From positions 3,788,341 to 3,852,340 of the forward strand of contig NZ_VLKC01000002.1 of the NCBI RefSeq assembly GCF_007830295.1: a stretch of DNA of 64,000 nt, read 5' to 3'. This document shows positions 33,561 to 41,506 of this stretch, one piece after another. Under the pieces are notes generated by a model. It was not told the DNA's origin and searched no databases. It saw nothing but the letters and a program-made list of their open reading frames with translations. Both the position numbers and the translations under genes were made by a program. Origin of the DNA: Sporomusa sp. KB1 (GTDB lineage Bacteria; Bacillota; Negativicutes; Sporomusales; Sporomusaceae). Numbering within the stretch: the stretch's first letter is position 1; each line of letters begins with the position of its first letter.

Positions 33561-34640
33561 GTGGCGGTAAGGTATTGTGTCAAACCATATTCGCTGAGTG
33601 AGGCAAAACCTGGCATGGAAATTGGACGGATGGTACTAACCCCAGAGGACAAGGTTATTTTAAGTGAAGGTACAATTCTCACCGACAGTATGCTGCAAGG
33701 CTTGGAATTTTGGAATATTACCACAGTATTTATTAAGGAAGCATTGCCTTTGGAGCCAGGTATTGATTTTTTTATTCCTGAAACTGTTGTCCAGAAAAAG
33801 TTCTATGCAGATTATGAAAATACTGTCAGTGTTGTGAAGGAAGCCTTTGCAAAAACACGCTTTTTTCAAGAGGTTCCGCTGAATGCCATGAAGGAGTTGG
33901 CCAGTAATGCGATTGAACCGTTGATTAATTCGTCTGGTGTAATTAATCACATAAATTTGGTACGCCGACAGGACGATTACACCTTTCACCACTCTGTTAA
34001 TGTAGCCATTATTTGCGGAGTATTGGGTAAGTGGCTTGGTTATACAGGTACAGAATGGAAGGATTTGATACTAGCCGGCTTGCTTCATGATATCGGTAAA
34101 ACCCAAATCCCACTTGAAATATTAAATAAACCAGGCAAGCTTACGGCTGACGAGATGGAGATTATGCAGCTTCATACAACCCGGGGATATAAACTTCTGT
34201 CCACGAAGCAGGGAATTCCAAACGGCGTAATTCATGGAATTCTCCAGCATCATGAACGGTTTGATGGCAGTGGCTATCCTCTTGCCGTTAATGGCGATCA
34301 AATTCATCGATATGCGCGAATTATTGCGGTTGCCGACATATATGATGCTATGACATCGGATCGCGTTTATCATCGTAAAATCTCGCCATTTTCTGTAGTC
34401 GAAATGATTGTTGAGGAAATGTTTCAAAAGCTTGATCCTGAGATTGGTGCAATTTTTTTAAATAATGTTCGTGATTATTTTATCGGCAATATTGTTGAAC
34501 TAAATGATGGCCGCCAAGCGGAAGTAATTTATTTGGGACAATTTATGGCATCACGGCCAATAGTAGTTACTGAGGATAAGGAATATATTGATTTAGAATG
34601 TAATAAAATGTTGCGAATTGTGAAAGTCGCCAGAGCCTAA
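33561..34640 (+). CDS. HD-GYP domain protein (probable cyclic-di-GMP phosphodiesterase)
   Basis: A 359-residue cytoplasmic protein starting at GTG 33561 after GGGAGGGAAGAAG. The N-terminal 1-130 resembles the DUF3391-type domain. The HD-GYP domain holds HHSVNVAIICG (about 142), LLHDIGKTQIP (HD pair, about 175), MQLHTTRGYKLL, HHERFDGSGYP (the GYP motif, about 230) and IIAVADIYDAMTSDRVYH. All metal ligands seem present, so activity is expected. It has no membrane or receiver domain. Cyclic-di-GMP turnover could act on the pilus system, where PilB has an MshEN domain. Confidence 0.9.
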   Translation: MAVRYCVKPYSLSEAKPGMEIGRMVLTPEDKVILSEGTILTDSMLQGLEFWNITTVFIKEALPLEPGIDFFIPETVVQKKFYADYENTVSVVKEAFAKTRFFQEVPLNAMKELASNAIEPLINSSGVINHINLVRRQDDYTFHHSVNVAIICGVLGKWLGYTGTEWKDLILAGLLHDIGKTQIPLEILNKPGKLTADEMEIMQLHTTRGYKLLSTKQGIPNGVIHGILQHHERFDGSGYPLAVNGDQIHRYARIIAVADIYDAMTSDRVYHRKISPFSVVEMIVEEMFQKLDPEIGAIFLNNVRDYFIGNIVELNDGRQAEVIYLGQFMASRPIVVTEDKEYIDLECNKMLRIVKVARA

Positions 34641-34733
34641 CTAAAATTAATGCGATAAGGGGATTATATTTCCTAGCTATGCTGAGGCAGGCCGGATTGA
34701 TCCTATTTTGTATCATACTAGGAGTGAACAATT

Positions 34734-35561
34734 ATGAGGCAAACTACCCAGGGACGTAGTACGAATAGCACTATTAAAGATGTCCAAAATAGTTGTGACG
34801 AACGTGGTATTGCAATTCAAAAAGTTGGAGTCAGTGATGTGCATCTGCCGTTTTTAATAAAAACTAAAAGCGGTTCATTTCAAAGTGTTTTAGCCAAAAT
34901 TAAGCTTACCGTTGATTTGCCGCAAGAGTTCAAAGGGACACACATGAGCCGGTTTATTGAAATCCTTAGCGATTGGAGTCAAAAACCTGTGTCCTACCGG
35001 GAAATTGAGTATATGTTGACAGACACAATTGACCGTTTGCAGGCCAAAAGAGCGCATATTGATATTAATTTTAAATATTTTATCGAAAAAATGGCACCAG
35101 TGAGTGGTTTTAAAAGCATGCTTGATTATGATTGTGTATTTTCAGGTAACTTAGTGCGTGGCGAGCATTTGGACTTGATGTTTGGTATTACGGTACCATT
35201 TACCTCACTATGTCCCTGTAGCAAGGAAATATCGCAATATGGAGCGCATAACCAGCGGGGGATTATGAAGGCGAAGATTAAACAACAGCCGGGAAAGTTT
35301 ATCTGGATTGAAGATTTGGCAGAAATGATGGAAGAACAAGGAAGCTGTCAGGTATATCCGTTGTTAAAGCGCGGGGATGAAAAATATGTTACTGAAAAGG
35401 CCTATGAAAATCCTAAATTTGTTGAAGATGTACTCAGGGACTTAGTCTTAACGTTGCGTAAGATTGATGGCATTGAGTGGTTTGAAATTGAATGTGAAAA
35501 CTATGAATCTATTCATAACCATAGCGCCTATGCCGCGCATATTGAGTGTGTAGAAAGCTAG
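34734..35561 (+). CDS. folE2: GTP cyclohydrolase FolE2 (type IB)
   Basis: A 275-residue enzyme converting GTP to 7,8-dihydroneopterin triphosphate for folate or queuosine, using metals other than zinc. Diagnostic motifs are DVQNSCDERGIAIQKVGVSD at the N-terminus, the catalytic cysteine in PFTSLCPCSKEISQYGAHNQ (about 155-175), and IECENYESIHNHSAYA near the end. Size fits FolE2 and not FolE1. AGGAGTGA precedes ATG. Its stop codon coincides with the first base of the third 111-bp repeat. Confidence 0.95.
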   Translation: MRQTTQGRSTNSTIKDVQNSCDERGIAIQKVGVSDVHLPFLIKTKSGSFQSVLAKIKLTVDLPQEFKGTHMSRFIEILSDWSQKPVSYREIEYMLTDTIDRLQAKRAHIDINFKYFIEKMAPVSGFKSMLDYDCVFSGNLVRGEHLDLMFGITVPFTSLCPCSKEISQYGAHNQRGIMKAKIKQQPGKFIWIEDLAEMMEEQGSCQVYPLLKRGDEKYVTEKAYENPKFVEDVLRDLVLTLRKIDGIEWFEIECENYESIHNHSAYAAHIECVES

Positions 35562-35671
35562 TGAACTCGTTTCAGCATAGCTGAAACATTGGGATTCAGG
35601 TGGAGAGTCTACTCCACCTGAATTAACGCCGCCTGTAGAGGCGGGAGTCTTGACTCGCGTACTAAGATAAA
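35561..35671 (+). repeat. 111-bp structured repeat, copy 3
   Basis: The best-preserved copy. Hairpin 1 is GTTTCAGC/GCTGAAAC (35569-35587, loop ATA). Hairpin 2 is TTCAGGTGGAG/CTCCACCTGAA (35595-35622, loop AGTCTA). Hairpin 3 is CCGCCT/AGGCGG. It then reads GGGAGTCTTGACTC and CTAAGATAAA. It lies right after folE2 and before a bidirectional terminator. Confidence 0.85.
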
Positions 35672-35711
35672 GCGGCGCCGGACTAAAGTAGGCTAGTCCG
35701 GCGCCGCATTT
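35672..35711 (+). terminator. Bidirectional intrinsic terminator
   Basis: A perfect 14-bp stem GCGGCGCCGGACTA / TAGTCCGGCGCCGC with an 8-nt loop, with T-rich tracts on both sides. It serves folE2 from the left and the minus-strand repeat protein from the right. Confidence 0.85.
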
Positions 35712-35722
35712 GGGTTTTGTGA

Positions 35723-36097
35723 CTATTCAGCGGAATAGTCACCATTTGCGTCATATTTGGCAGTTAAGGTTTGGTTGGCCATAGCGCTTTTCGAATTGTT
35801 CGCTGAGGTAGTGCTGCTGCTTGTTTGCGATTGTTTAGCCAGTTGGCTTAATTTATTCATATCTGCAGAGGTAGCCGAAGCTGTGCTAGAAGTAGCGGAA
35901 GTTCCGGAAGTAGCGGAAGTTCCGGACATGCCGGAAGTAGCGGAAGTAGCGGAAGTTCCGGACATGCCGGATGTTCCGGAAGTTCCGGACATTCCTGAGG
36001 CTTTGCTGGAGTAATCGTTATTTGCATCCATCTTGGCAGTCAAGGTACCATATTCGCTTTTGCTTGCTGCTTGTTTGCTTTGTTTGGATTGTTCCAT
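35723..36097 (-). CDS. Low-complexity SGTSATS repeat protein
   Basis: A 124-residue minus-strand gene with GGAGGT 9 nt before ATG. The centre (about 34-80) is a string of MSGTSGTS / SATSATS repeats. Both ends carry the same motif: YGTLTAKMDANNDYSS near residue 17 and QTLTAKYDANGDYSAE at the C-terminus. There is no signal peptide or membrane segment. The repeated DAN-x-DYS ends look EF-hand-like in spacing (Asp, Asn, Asp) but lack a full loop. The family is not recognised. Length probably varies between strains through repeat slippage. Confidence 0.7.
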   Translation of the reverse strand: MEQSKQSKQAASKSEYGTLTAKMDANNDYSSKASGMSGTSGTSGMSGTSATSATSGMSGTSATSGTSATSSTASATSADMNKLSQLAKQSQTSSSTTSANNSKSAMANQTLTAKYDANGDYSAE

Positions 36098-36230
36098 AAA
36101 GTGATTACCTCCCTGAATTTTTATTTGGCCATGTGACCAATATTAGTATCAGAAAACACATATCAAGTCATACCAGGGATTTTTTGCCCAATAGCAATTC
36201 CAATAGTAAAATCCCAGATGAGGTTAAAAT

Positions 36231-37091
36231 ATGAAACAGTTAATTGTGAATGCAGATGATTTTGGTTTACATGAAAATATTAATCTTGGCATTATCGAAG
36301 GGCATACCCAAGGCTGTATTACAAGTACTTCGATTATGGCCGGTGGACCTGCATTTAACCATGCAGTAGCTTTAGCTGCTGACCATCCGCAATTGGGGAT
36401 TGGTGCTCATCTTACACTTGTAGGTGGAATGTCAGTAACTGATCCGGGGTCTATTCCTTCCTTAGTTGACAGTGAAGGGATGTTGTGTGCCAGTTATCCG
36501 GCATTTTTGAAAAAATTTTGTTTGGCAGGTATTCGCCTTGACGATGTGCGCCGTGAACTGACGGCACAGGTTAAAAGAATAGTGTCAGCTGGCATTACGA
36601 TTACTCATCTTGACAGCCATCAGCACATGCATGTGGTGCCAGGGATTCTTGATATTGTGCTAAGTATTGCCAAAGAATTTACTATCAAGGCTATCCGGAT
36701 ACCGGCTGAATCACTGGTGTTTTTAGGCGGTTTTAAACCGGGAGCAGGCAGGATAATTGGCCGCTCTGGTCTTAGTATTTTGGCTAGTCTGGCTCGTTTC
36801 AAGGCCCGGCAGGCTGGTTTAGCGGCACCAGATCATTTCTATGGAATGCTAGCGGGCGGGAGTATGGAGGAAAAGCTGCTACTTACTATTATTGATAACC
36901 TGTCTGAGGGCATAACAGAAGTTATGGTTCATCCTGGCTTAGATGAAGTTGCTCTCAATAGCGTATTTAATTGGCAATACCATTGGCAACAGGAACTGAA
37001 TGCAATTACTAGCTGCCGGGTTGCTCAGCGTTTGGAACAAGAGAATATTAAACTCGTGTCATTTGCCAGGATGAATAACAGTAAAGGGTGA
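36231..37091 (+). CDS. ChbG/HpnK-family carbohydrate deacetylase (YdjC fold)
   Basis: A 286-residue metal-dependent deacetylase. MKQLIVNADDFGLHENINLG carries the metal-binding Asp pair, GIGAHLTLVGG the first His, and ITHLDSHQHMHVVPGILDIV the second His motif. MVHPG lies near residue 225. HpnK members act in hopanoid side-chain synthesis and ChbG in chitobiose use; the sequence alone does not decide. It is coupled to an epimerase gene 5 nt downstream, which favours a surface-sugar or hopanoid-glycan role. Confidence 0.85.
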   Translation: MKQLIVNADDFGLHENINLGIIEGHTQGCITSTSIMAGGPAFNHAVALAADHPQLGIGAHLTLVGGMSVTDPGSIPSLVDSEGMLCASYPAFLKKFCLAGIRLDDVRRELTAQVKRIVSAGITITHLDSHQHMHVVPGILDIVLSIAKEFTIKAIRIPAESLVFLGGFKPGAGRIIGRSGLSILASLARFKARQAGLAAPDHFYGMLAGGSMEEKLLLTIIDNLSEGITEVMVHPGLDEVALNSVFNWQYHWQQELNAITSCRVAQRLEQENIKLVSFARMNNSKG

Positions 37092-37096
37092 TTGCT

Positions 37097-38023
37097 ATGA
37101 GGGTATTAGTAACTGGCGGCGCCGGTTTTATCGGCTCGCATTCGGTTGATAAAATGATTGAACGAGGCTGGGAAGTTGTCATAATTGATAATTTAAGCAC
37201 TGGATTACGAGCCAATGTTAATGCCAGAGCCAGGCTTGTAGAAATGGATGTATTAGATAATACGTTGGTAGAGCTATTTTCTCAGGAAAAATTTGATTGT
37301 GTTTTGCATCTTGCTGCGCAGACGTCGGTACCCTATTCGATTGATCATCCTGATATTGACTGTCAGGTCAATTTGCTCGGTTTGGTGAACGTAATGGAAG
37401 CTTGTCGTAAAACAGGCGTCAAGCGAGTGGCTGTTGCCTCCAGCGCGGCCGTATATGGAGATGCTGCCAGTCTTCCTATTGTTGAAGAGACGGAGCTTAA
37501 ACCAGGGTCCTTTTATGGCCTTACCAAGTGTACCAAGGAGAAGTATCTGGCGTTATACAGCCAGATATACCATATTGATTATGTTGCTCTCAGGTATGCC
37601 AATGTGTATGGAGAACGCCAGGGAGATGGCGGCGAAGGCGGGGTAGTGAGTATCTTTACCCGCAAAATAGCAGCAGATCAGACTATCGGTATCTTTGGTG
37701 ATGGTGGTCAAACCAGGGACTTCATTTATGTTGGTGATGTGGCTGAGGCAAATTGCCAAGTGCTTACTGCGCCGCTGTCAGCGATAAACCGAGTATATAA
37801 TGTCAGTACACAGACACAGACGAATGTCAATGACCTTGCTGCACTATTATTCCAAGCGGCTGCTAAGCCCGCGAAAATGAAGTACTTGCCGGCAAGAAAT
37901 GGCGATATCTATCATTCCATGCTATCTAACAAGGCTGCTGTGACCAGTCTTGGCTGGAAGCCTGTTATGCCGCTTGCTGATGGCCTGATACGGACATATC
38001 ATTGGTTAAAGAAAAAGTGCTAA
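37097..38023 (+). CDS. NAD-dependent epimerase/dehydratase (GalE-like)
   Basis: A 308-residue extended short-chain dehydrogenase. ATG 37097 is chosen, with GGGTG 6 nt before it; an in-frame GTG at 37088 overlaps that site. Rossmann motif GGAGFIGSHSVDKMIERGWE, catalytic Tyr-x-x-x-Lys in YGLTKCTKEKYL, substrate motif RYANVYGERQG, and TRDFIYVGDVAEA. This pattern fits UDP-glucose/UDP-N-acetylglucosamine 4-epimerases, and the exact sugar is undecided. It is translationally close to the deacetylase upstream. Confidence 0.88.
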   Translation: MRVLVTGGAGFIGSHSVDKMIERGWEVVIIDNLSTGLRANVNARARLVEMDVLDNTLVELFSQEKFDCVLHLAAQTSVPYSIDHPDIDCQVNLLGLVNVMEACRKTGVKRVAVASSAAVYGDAASLPIVEETELKPGSFYGLTKCTKEKYLALYSQIYHIDYVALRYANVYGERQGDGGEGGVVSIFTRKIAADQTIGIFGDGGQTRDFIYVGDVAEANCQVLTAPLSAINRVYNVSTQTQTNVNDLAALLFQAAAKPAKMKYLPARNGDIYHSMLSNKAAVTSLGWKPVMPLADGLIRTYHWLKKKC

Positions 38024-38149
38024 GTTGAAAAATCACCCGAGAAGACAATTAAAAATTAAATTATTTAATTTTGATAATTATTGTCTTACTAGCAGGAAAA
38101 AGGCCAATTATATGGAATAATACCACTAACATAACTTGATAGTGTAAGG

Positions 38150-38296
38150 GAATGGGTGCTTTGTGCTTAATAGGGAAGTTCGGTGTAATACCGACACGGT
38201 CCCGCCACTGTAATGGGGATGCCTCCTAAATATGCCACTGGGAAACCGGGAAGGCTTAGGGCGGCGATGAACCAGAGTCAGGAGACCTGCCTGTTC
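38150..38296 (+). promoter_or_regulatory. Cobalamin riboswitch
   Basis: The conserved elements occur in order: AATAGGGAA, GGTGTAATACCGACACGG, TCCCGCCACTGTAATGGGG, GCCACTGGGAAACCGGGAAGG and the B12 box AGTCAGGAGACCTGCCT. Downstream ACCTGCCT (38285-38292) can pair with AGGCAGGT (38327-38334), offering an alternative fold. It controls the cob operon through the terminator at 38381. Ligand binding should favour the terminated form. Confidence 0.96.
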
Positions 38297-38380
38297 TAAC
38301 ACACGCCGCTAGGACCTACGGAAGATAGGCAGGTGTGGGTACAATAATCAGGCAAAATGCATGTATTGTTTGGTGTTATA

Positions 38381-38403
38381 CCCCCTGCTAAGGGGGTTTT
38401 TCT
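38381..38403 (+). terminator. Riboswitch terminator overlapping the cbiD ribosome binding site
   Basis: CCCCC TGCTAA GGGGG followed by TTTTTCT. The 3' arm GGGGG (38392-38396) is also the only good ribosome binding site for cbiD, 8 nt before TTG 38405. When the hairpin forms, both transcription and translation would be blocked. Confidence 0.8.
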
Positions 38404-38404
38404 A

Positions 38405-39520
38405 TTGTCTGATATACCAACACCAATGCGCAAAGGAATAACTACCGGGACTTGTGCAGCCGCAGCAGCCAAGGCGGCAGTAATGGCCTGGCAAGGTCAG
38501 CAGGTTGCAGTCGTTGAGGTAATTTCACCGCAGGGCATAACGCTGACAGCGCCGGTAGCTGCCAGTCATGGGCTTGCTAATGGCGGTATCGGCTGGGTAT
38601 TTAAGGATGCCGGCGATGATCCGGATATTACGAATGGGGTTAAAATTGTAGCAGAAGTAAGTATAACCGATCAGCCAGGAATTGTTATCAAGGCCGGTGA
38701 GGGCGTCGGGACGGTGACAAAACCGGGTCTGGCTATGCCGGTAGGAGAGCCGGCTGTAAACCCTGGACCGCGTACCATGATTACTAAGGCGGTTAACGAT
38801 TGTTTGCCGCCAGGTAGGGGAGCGGTAGTTACTATTTCAATTCCCAATGGGGAGGCACTAGCCGCTAGAACGCTTAATCCAATATTAGGAATTGTGGGCG
38901 GGTTATCCATTATTGGTACTACCGGGATTGTTGAACCCATGTCTGAAGAAGCCTTTAAAAATTCGCTAGTACCCCAAATTAGTGTGGTGCGGGCCCTGGG
39001 ATATGATGAGATCGTATTTGCCCCCGGAAAGATTGGACAGGATATTGCCGTTAATCGCTATGGTTTACCAGCTGAAACAGTTGTGCAAACAAGCAATTTT
39101 ATCGGACATATGTTGGAAAATGCCGTGAAGTATGAAATGCGACGGGTGCTTTTATTTGGCCATCTGGGAAAAATCAGTAAGGTATCAGCAGGAATATTCC
39201 ATACGCATAATCGAATGGCTGATGCCAGGATGGAAACAATAGCTGCCTATATGGCCGTTAGTGGCGCGCCGCAGGCAGCCGTTGAAGAGGTATTGTCTTC
39301 GACTACAACTGAAGCAGCTATGCCGATTATTGCCCGCTATAATATGAACAGGGTATATAATTTATTGGCTGAACGGGCCAGCTGCAGAGCCATGCGGTAT
39401 GTGTTTGGTGATTTAACAGTGGGAACAGTTATTGTAACTTTAAAGGGAGAGATATTGGGGCTTGATCAGACGGCCCGGGAAATTGGAGGCCATTTAGGAT
39501 GGAATGTACCTATCGAATAA
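38405..39520 (+). CDS. cbiD: Cobalt-precorrin-5B C1-methyltransferase CbiD
   Basis: A 371-residue enzyme of the anaerobic corrin pathway. I choose TTG 38405, after the riboswitch terminator; a frame open from ATG 38357 would run through the terminator hairpin and is not credible. Another in-frame start is ATG 38426. The N-terminus PMRKGITTGTCAAAAAKAAV and the segment VLLFGHLGKISKVSAGIFHT are CbiD hallmarks. First gene of the cob operon; it overlaps cbiE by 22 nt. Confidence 0.94.
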   Translation: MSDIPTPMRKGITTGTCAAAAAKAAVMAWQGQQVAVVEVISPQGITLTAPVAASHGLANGGIGWVFKDAGDDPDITNGVKIVAEVSITDQPGIVIKAGEGVGTVTKPGLAMPVGEPAVNPGPRTMITKAVNDCLPPGRGAVVTISIPNGEALAARTLNPILGIVGGLSIIGTTGIVEPMSEEAFKNSLVPQISVVRALGYDEIVFAPGKIGQDIAVNRYGLPAETVVQTSNFIGHMLENAVKYEMRRVLLFGHLGKISKVSAGIFHTHNRMADARMETIAAYMAVSGAPQAAVEEVLSSTTTEAAMPIIARYNMNRVYNLLAERASCRAMRYVFGDLTVGTVIVTLKGEILGLDQTAREIGGHLGWNVPIE

Positions 39521-40131
39521 TTGTTGTGGGCATTGGTCCCGGTTCGCCTGATTATTTGTTGCCAATAGCCAGTCGGACAATTGCCGCGGCTGCTATTTTG
39601 GTCGGTAGTCAACGGGCGCTGGATACATTTGCGACGATTAATCAGGTTACCAGGGTGATTGATAAAAATATTACCGGTGTGCTTGATTTTATTGAACAGC
39701 AGCTTGCCAGTCAGGATGTAGTTGTCATGGTATCAGGTGATCCAGGGTTTTACAGTATGTTGACTGCGCTGAGAAAGCGTTTTGCCGCTAAGCGCCTTAC
39801 TGTTATTCCGGGAATTAGTTCAGTGCAGCTTGCTTTTGCGCGAGTGGCCGAGGTTTGGCAGGATGCGGCTTTAATCAGTATGCATGGCCGTAGGGCTGCT
39901 GACGATGTATTATGCTACCGTCCTGGATATAAGGTGGGGATATTGACAGATACTCAGCATAATCCTGCAGCTATTGCTGATATTTTGTTAGCTCACGGCT
40001 GGCCGGCGACTGCTTGTGTGTGGCTATGCACCAACCTGTCCTATGATAACGAGGAAGTAGTTGCCGTGACGTTGGCTGAGACACGGTCAATTCCTGGATT
40101 TGAACATAGTGTAATGGTGGTGAAGGCATGA
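39499..40131 (+). CDS. cbiE: Cobalt-precorrin-7 C5-methyltransferase CbiE
   Basis: A 210-residue SAM-dependent tetrapyrrole methylase. It starts inside the cbiD end after TTGGAGG. The GIGPGSPDYLLPIASRTIAA loop, the SGDPGFYSML motif and the PGISSVQLAFARV segment are typical. In many genomes it is fused to CbiT as CobL; here the two are separate genes overlapping by 4 nt. Confidence 0.93.
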   Translation: MECTYRIIVVGIGPGSPDYLLPIASRTIAAAAILVGSQRALDTFATINQVTRVIDKNITGVLDFIEQQLASQDVVVMVSGDPGFYSMLTALRKRFAAKRLTVIPGISSVQLAFARVAEVWQDAALISMHGRRAADDVLCYRPGYKVGILTDTQHNPAAIADILLAHGWPATACVWLCTNLSYDNEEVVAVTLAETRSIPGFEHSVMVVKA

Positions 40132-40703
40132 CACAGGGACTAGGGATTCCAGACAGCCAGTTTATTCGGGGCAATATTCCGATGACTAAGCAGGAGATTA
40201 GGATATTAACCTTAGCAAAGGCTAATATTGGCGCTAATGATACTGTCATTGATATTGGTGCAGGTACCGGCTCGCTGTCAATAGAAGCTGCTTTGTTAGC
40301 CAAACATGGCAAGGTATTTGCCATTGAGCGTGAAGGAGAAGGTTTTGACTTAATCAAGGCTAATGCCGCTAAATTTAAAGCGGAAAATGTTGAGCCTATA
40401 CTGGGAGCAGCCCCGGAGGCATTAGCTGGATTGCCGGCTGCTGATGTTATTTTAATTGGTGGCAGTGGTGGAAAGCTGCCAGATATACTGGCTTGTGCCG
40501 ACAAATTGCTTAAACCGGGCGGACGGCTGGTTGTAACAGCAGTTACAGTGGAAACGCTCTCTACTGCACTTCATATTATGCGAGAGAAAAAGGAATACAA
40601 CGTCGATGCCTGCTCGGTGCAGGTAACCCGAATTCAATCAGTAGGTACCAGTAATATGTTCAAGGCACTTAATCCGATATACATAATCGTGGGCAGTAAA
40701 TAG
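40128..40703 (+). CDS. cbiT: Cobalt-precorrin-6B C15-methyltransferase (decarboxylating) CbiT
   Basis: A 191-residue Rossmann-type SAM methyltransferase that methylates C15 and removes the C12 acetate carboxyl. Its motif is VIDIGAGTGSLSIEAALL, followed by VFAIEREGEG and the IPMTKQEIR N-terminal signature. It is coupled to cbiE by an ATGA overlap. Confidence 0.93.
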   Translation: MTQGLGIPDSQFIRGNIPMTKQEIRILTLAKANIGANDTVIDIGAGTGSLSIEAALLAKHGKVFAIEREGEGFDLIKANAAKFKAENVEPILGAAPEALAGLPAADVILIGGSGGKLPDILACADKLLKPGGRLVVTAVTVETLSTALHIMREKKEYNVDACSVQVTRIQSVGTSNMFKALNPIYIIVGSK

Positions 40704-40747
40704 GTTCGGCTGGGTTGTAACAGCCTAAGAAGAAGGGAGAAATAAAC

Positions 40748-41503
40748 ATGAACGTTTTTTTCGTTGGAGCAGGTCCGGGCGACCCTGAATTAATCACTGT
40801 AAAAGGCCAGCGGCTTTTGGGACAGGCTGATATCATTATTTATGCTGGTTCATTAGTCAATCCAGCGCTGCTGTCGCTGGCTAAAAATGGTGCTGCCATC
40901 TATAACAGCGCCTCTATGACCTTGGATGAGGTTATTGCTGTTATGGAACAGGGGGTTAAAGAAAACAAGCTGGTAGTCAGACTGCATACAGGAGATCCCA
41001 GCATTTATGGTGCTATCCAGGAACAAATGGATAAGCTGGCAGTCAAAGATATTACTTTTGAGGTTATCCCGGGAGTTAGCTCTTTTTTGGCTACTGCAGC
41101 TGCTTTAAAACAGGAATATACCTTACCGGATGTGTCTCAGACGGTGATTATTACCCGGTTGGAAGGGCGTACGCCTGTGCCTGAAAAAGAAAAGCTGGTT
41201 AAATTGGCCAGTCATGAGGCAACCATGTGCATCTTTTTGAGTGTGCATATGCTGGACAATGTGGTAAAAGAACTAATCGACGGTGGATATACAAAGGAAA
41301 CGCCGGTAGCTATTGTGCAAAAGGCGTCCTGGCCTGATCAGAAAATTTTTCGTGCTACCTTGGCGACAGTTGCTCAGCTTGCCAAAGAAAATAGTATTGA
41401 CCGTACAGCCATGATTGTTGTCGGCAAGGTTTTGAGCACAGATTATGCTTTATCCAGACTCTACGCTCCCGAATTTGGACATATGTTCAGGGAGGCCAAG
41501 TAG
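40748..41503 (+). CDS. cbiF: Cobalt-precorrin-4 C11-methyltransferase CbiF
   Basis: A 251-residue tetrapyrrole methylase. MNVFFVGAGPGDPELITVKG is the class start, followed by LHTGDPSIYGAIQEQ, IPGVSSFLATAAALKQEYTL and the C-terminal DRTAMIVVGKVL. AAGAAGGGAG precedes ATG. Located between cbiT and cbiG. Confidence 0.94.
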   Translation: MNVFFVGAGPGDPELITVKGQRLLGQADIIIYAGSLVNPALLSLAKNGAAIYNSASMTLDEVIAVMEQGVKENKLVVRLHTGDPSIYGAIQEQMDKLAVKDITFEVIPGVSSFLATAAALKQEYTLPDVSQTVIITRLEGRTPVPEKEKLVKLASHEATMCIFLSVHMLDNVVKELIDGGYTKETPVAIVQKASWPDQKIFRATLATVAQLAKENSIDRTAMIVVGKVLSTDYALSRLYAPEFGHMFREAK

Positions 41504-41506
41504 GCT

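Noticed and set aside
38357..38404. Upstream start for cbiD at ATG 38357
   Set aside because: It would translate through the riboswitch terminator hairpin; the family N-terminus begins after TTG 38405.
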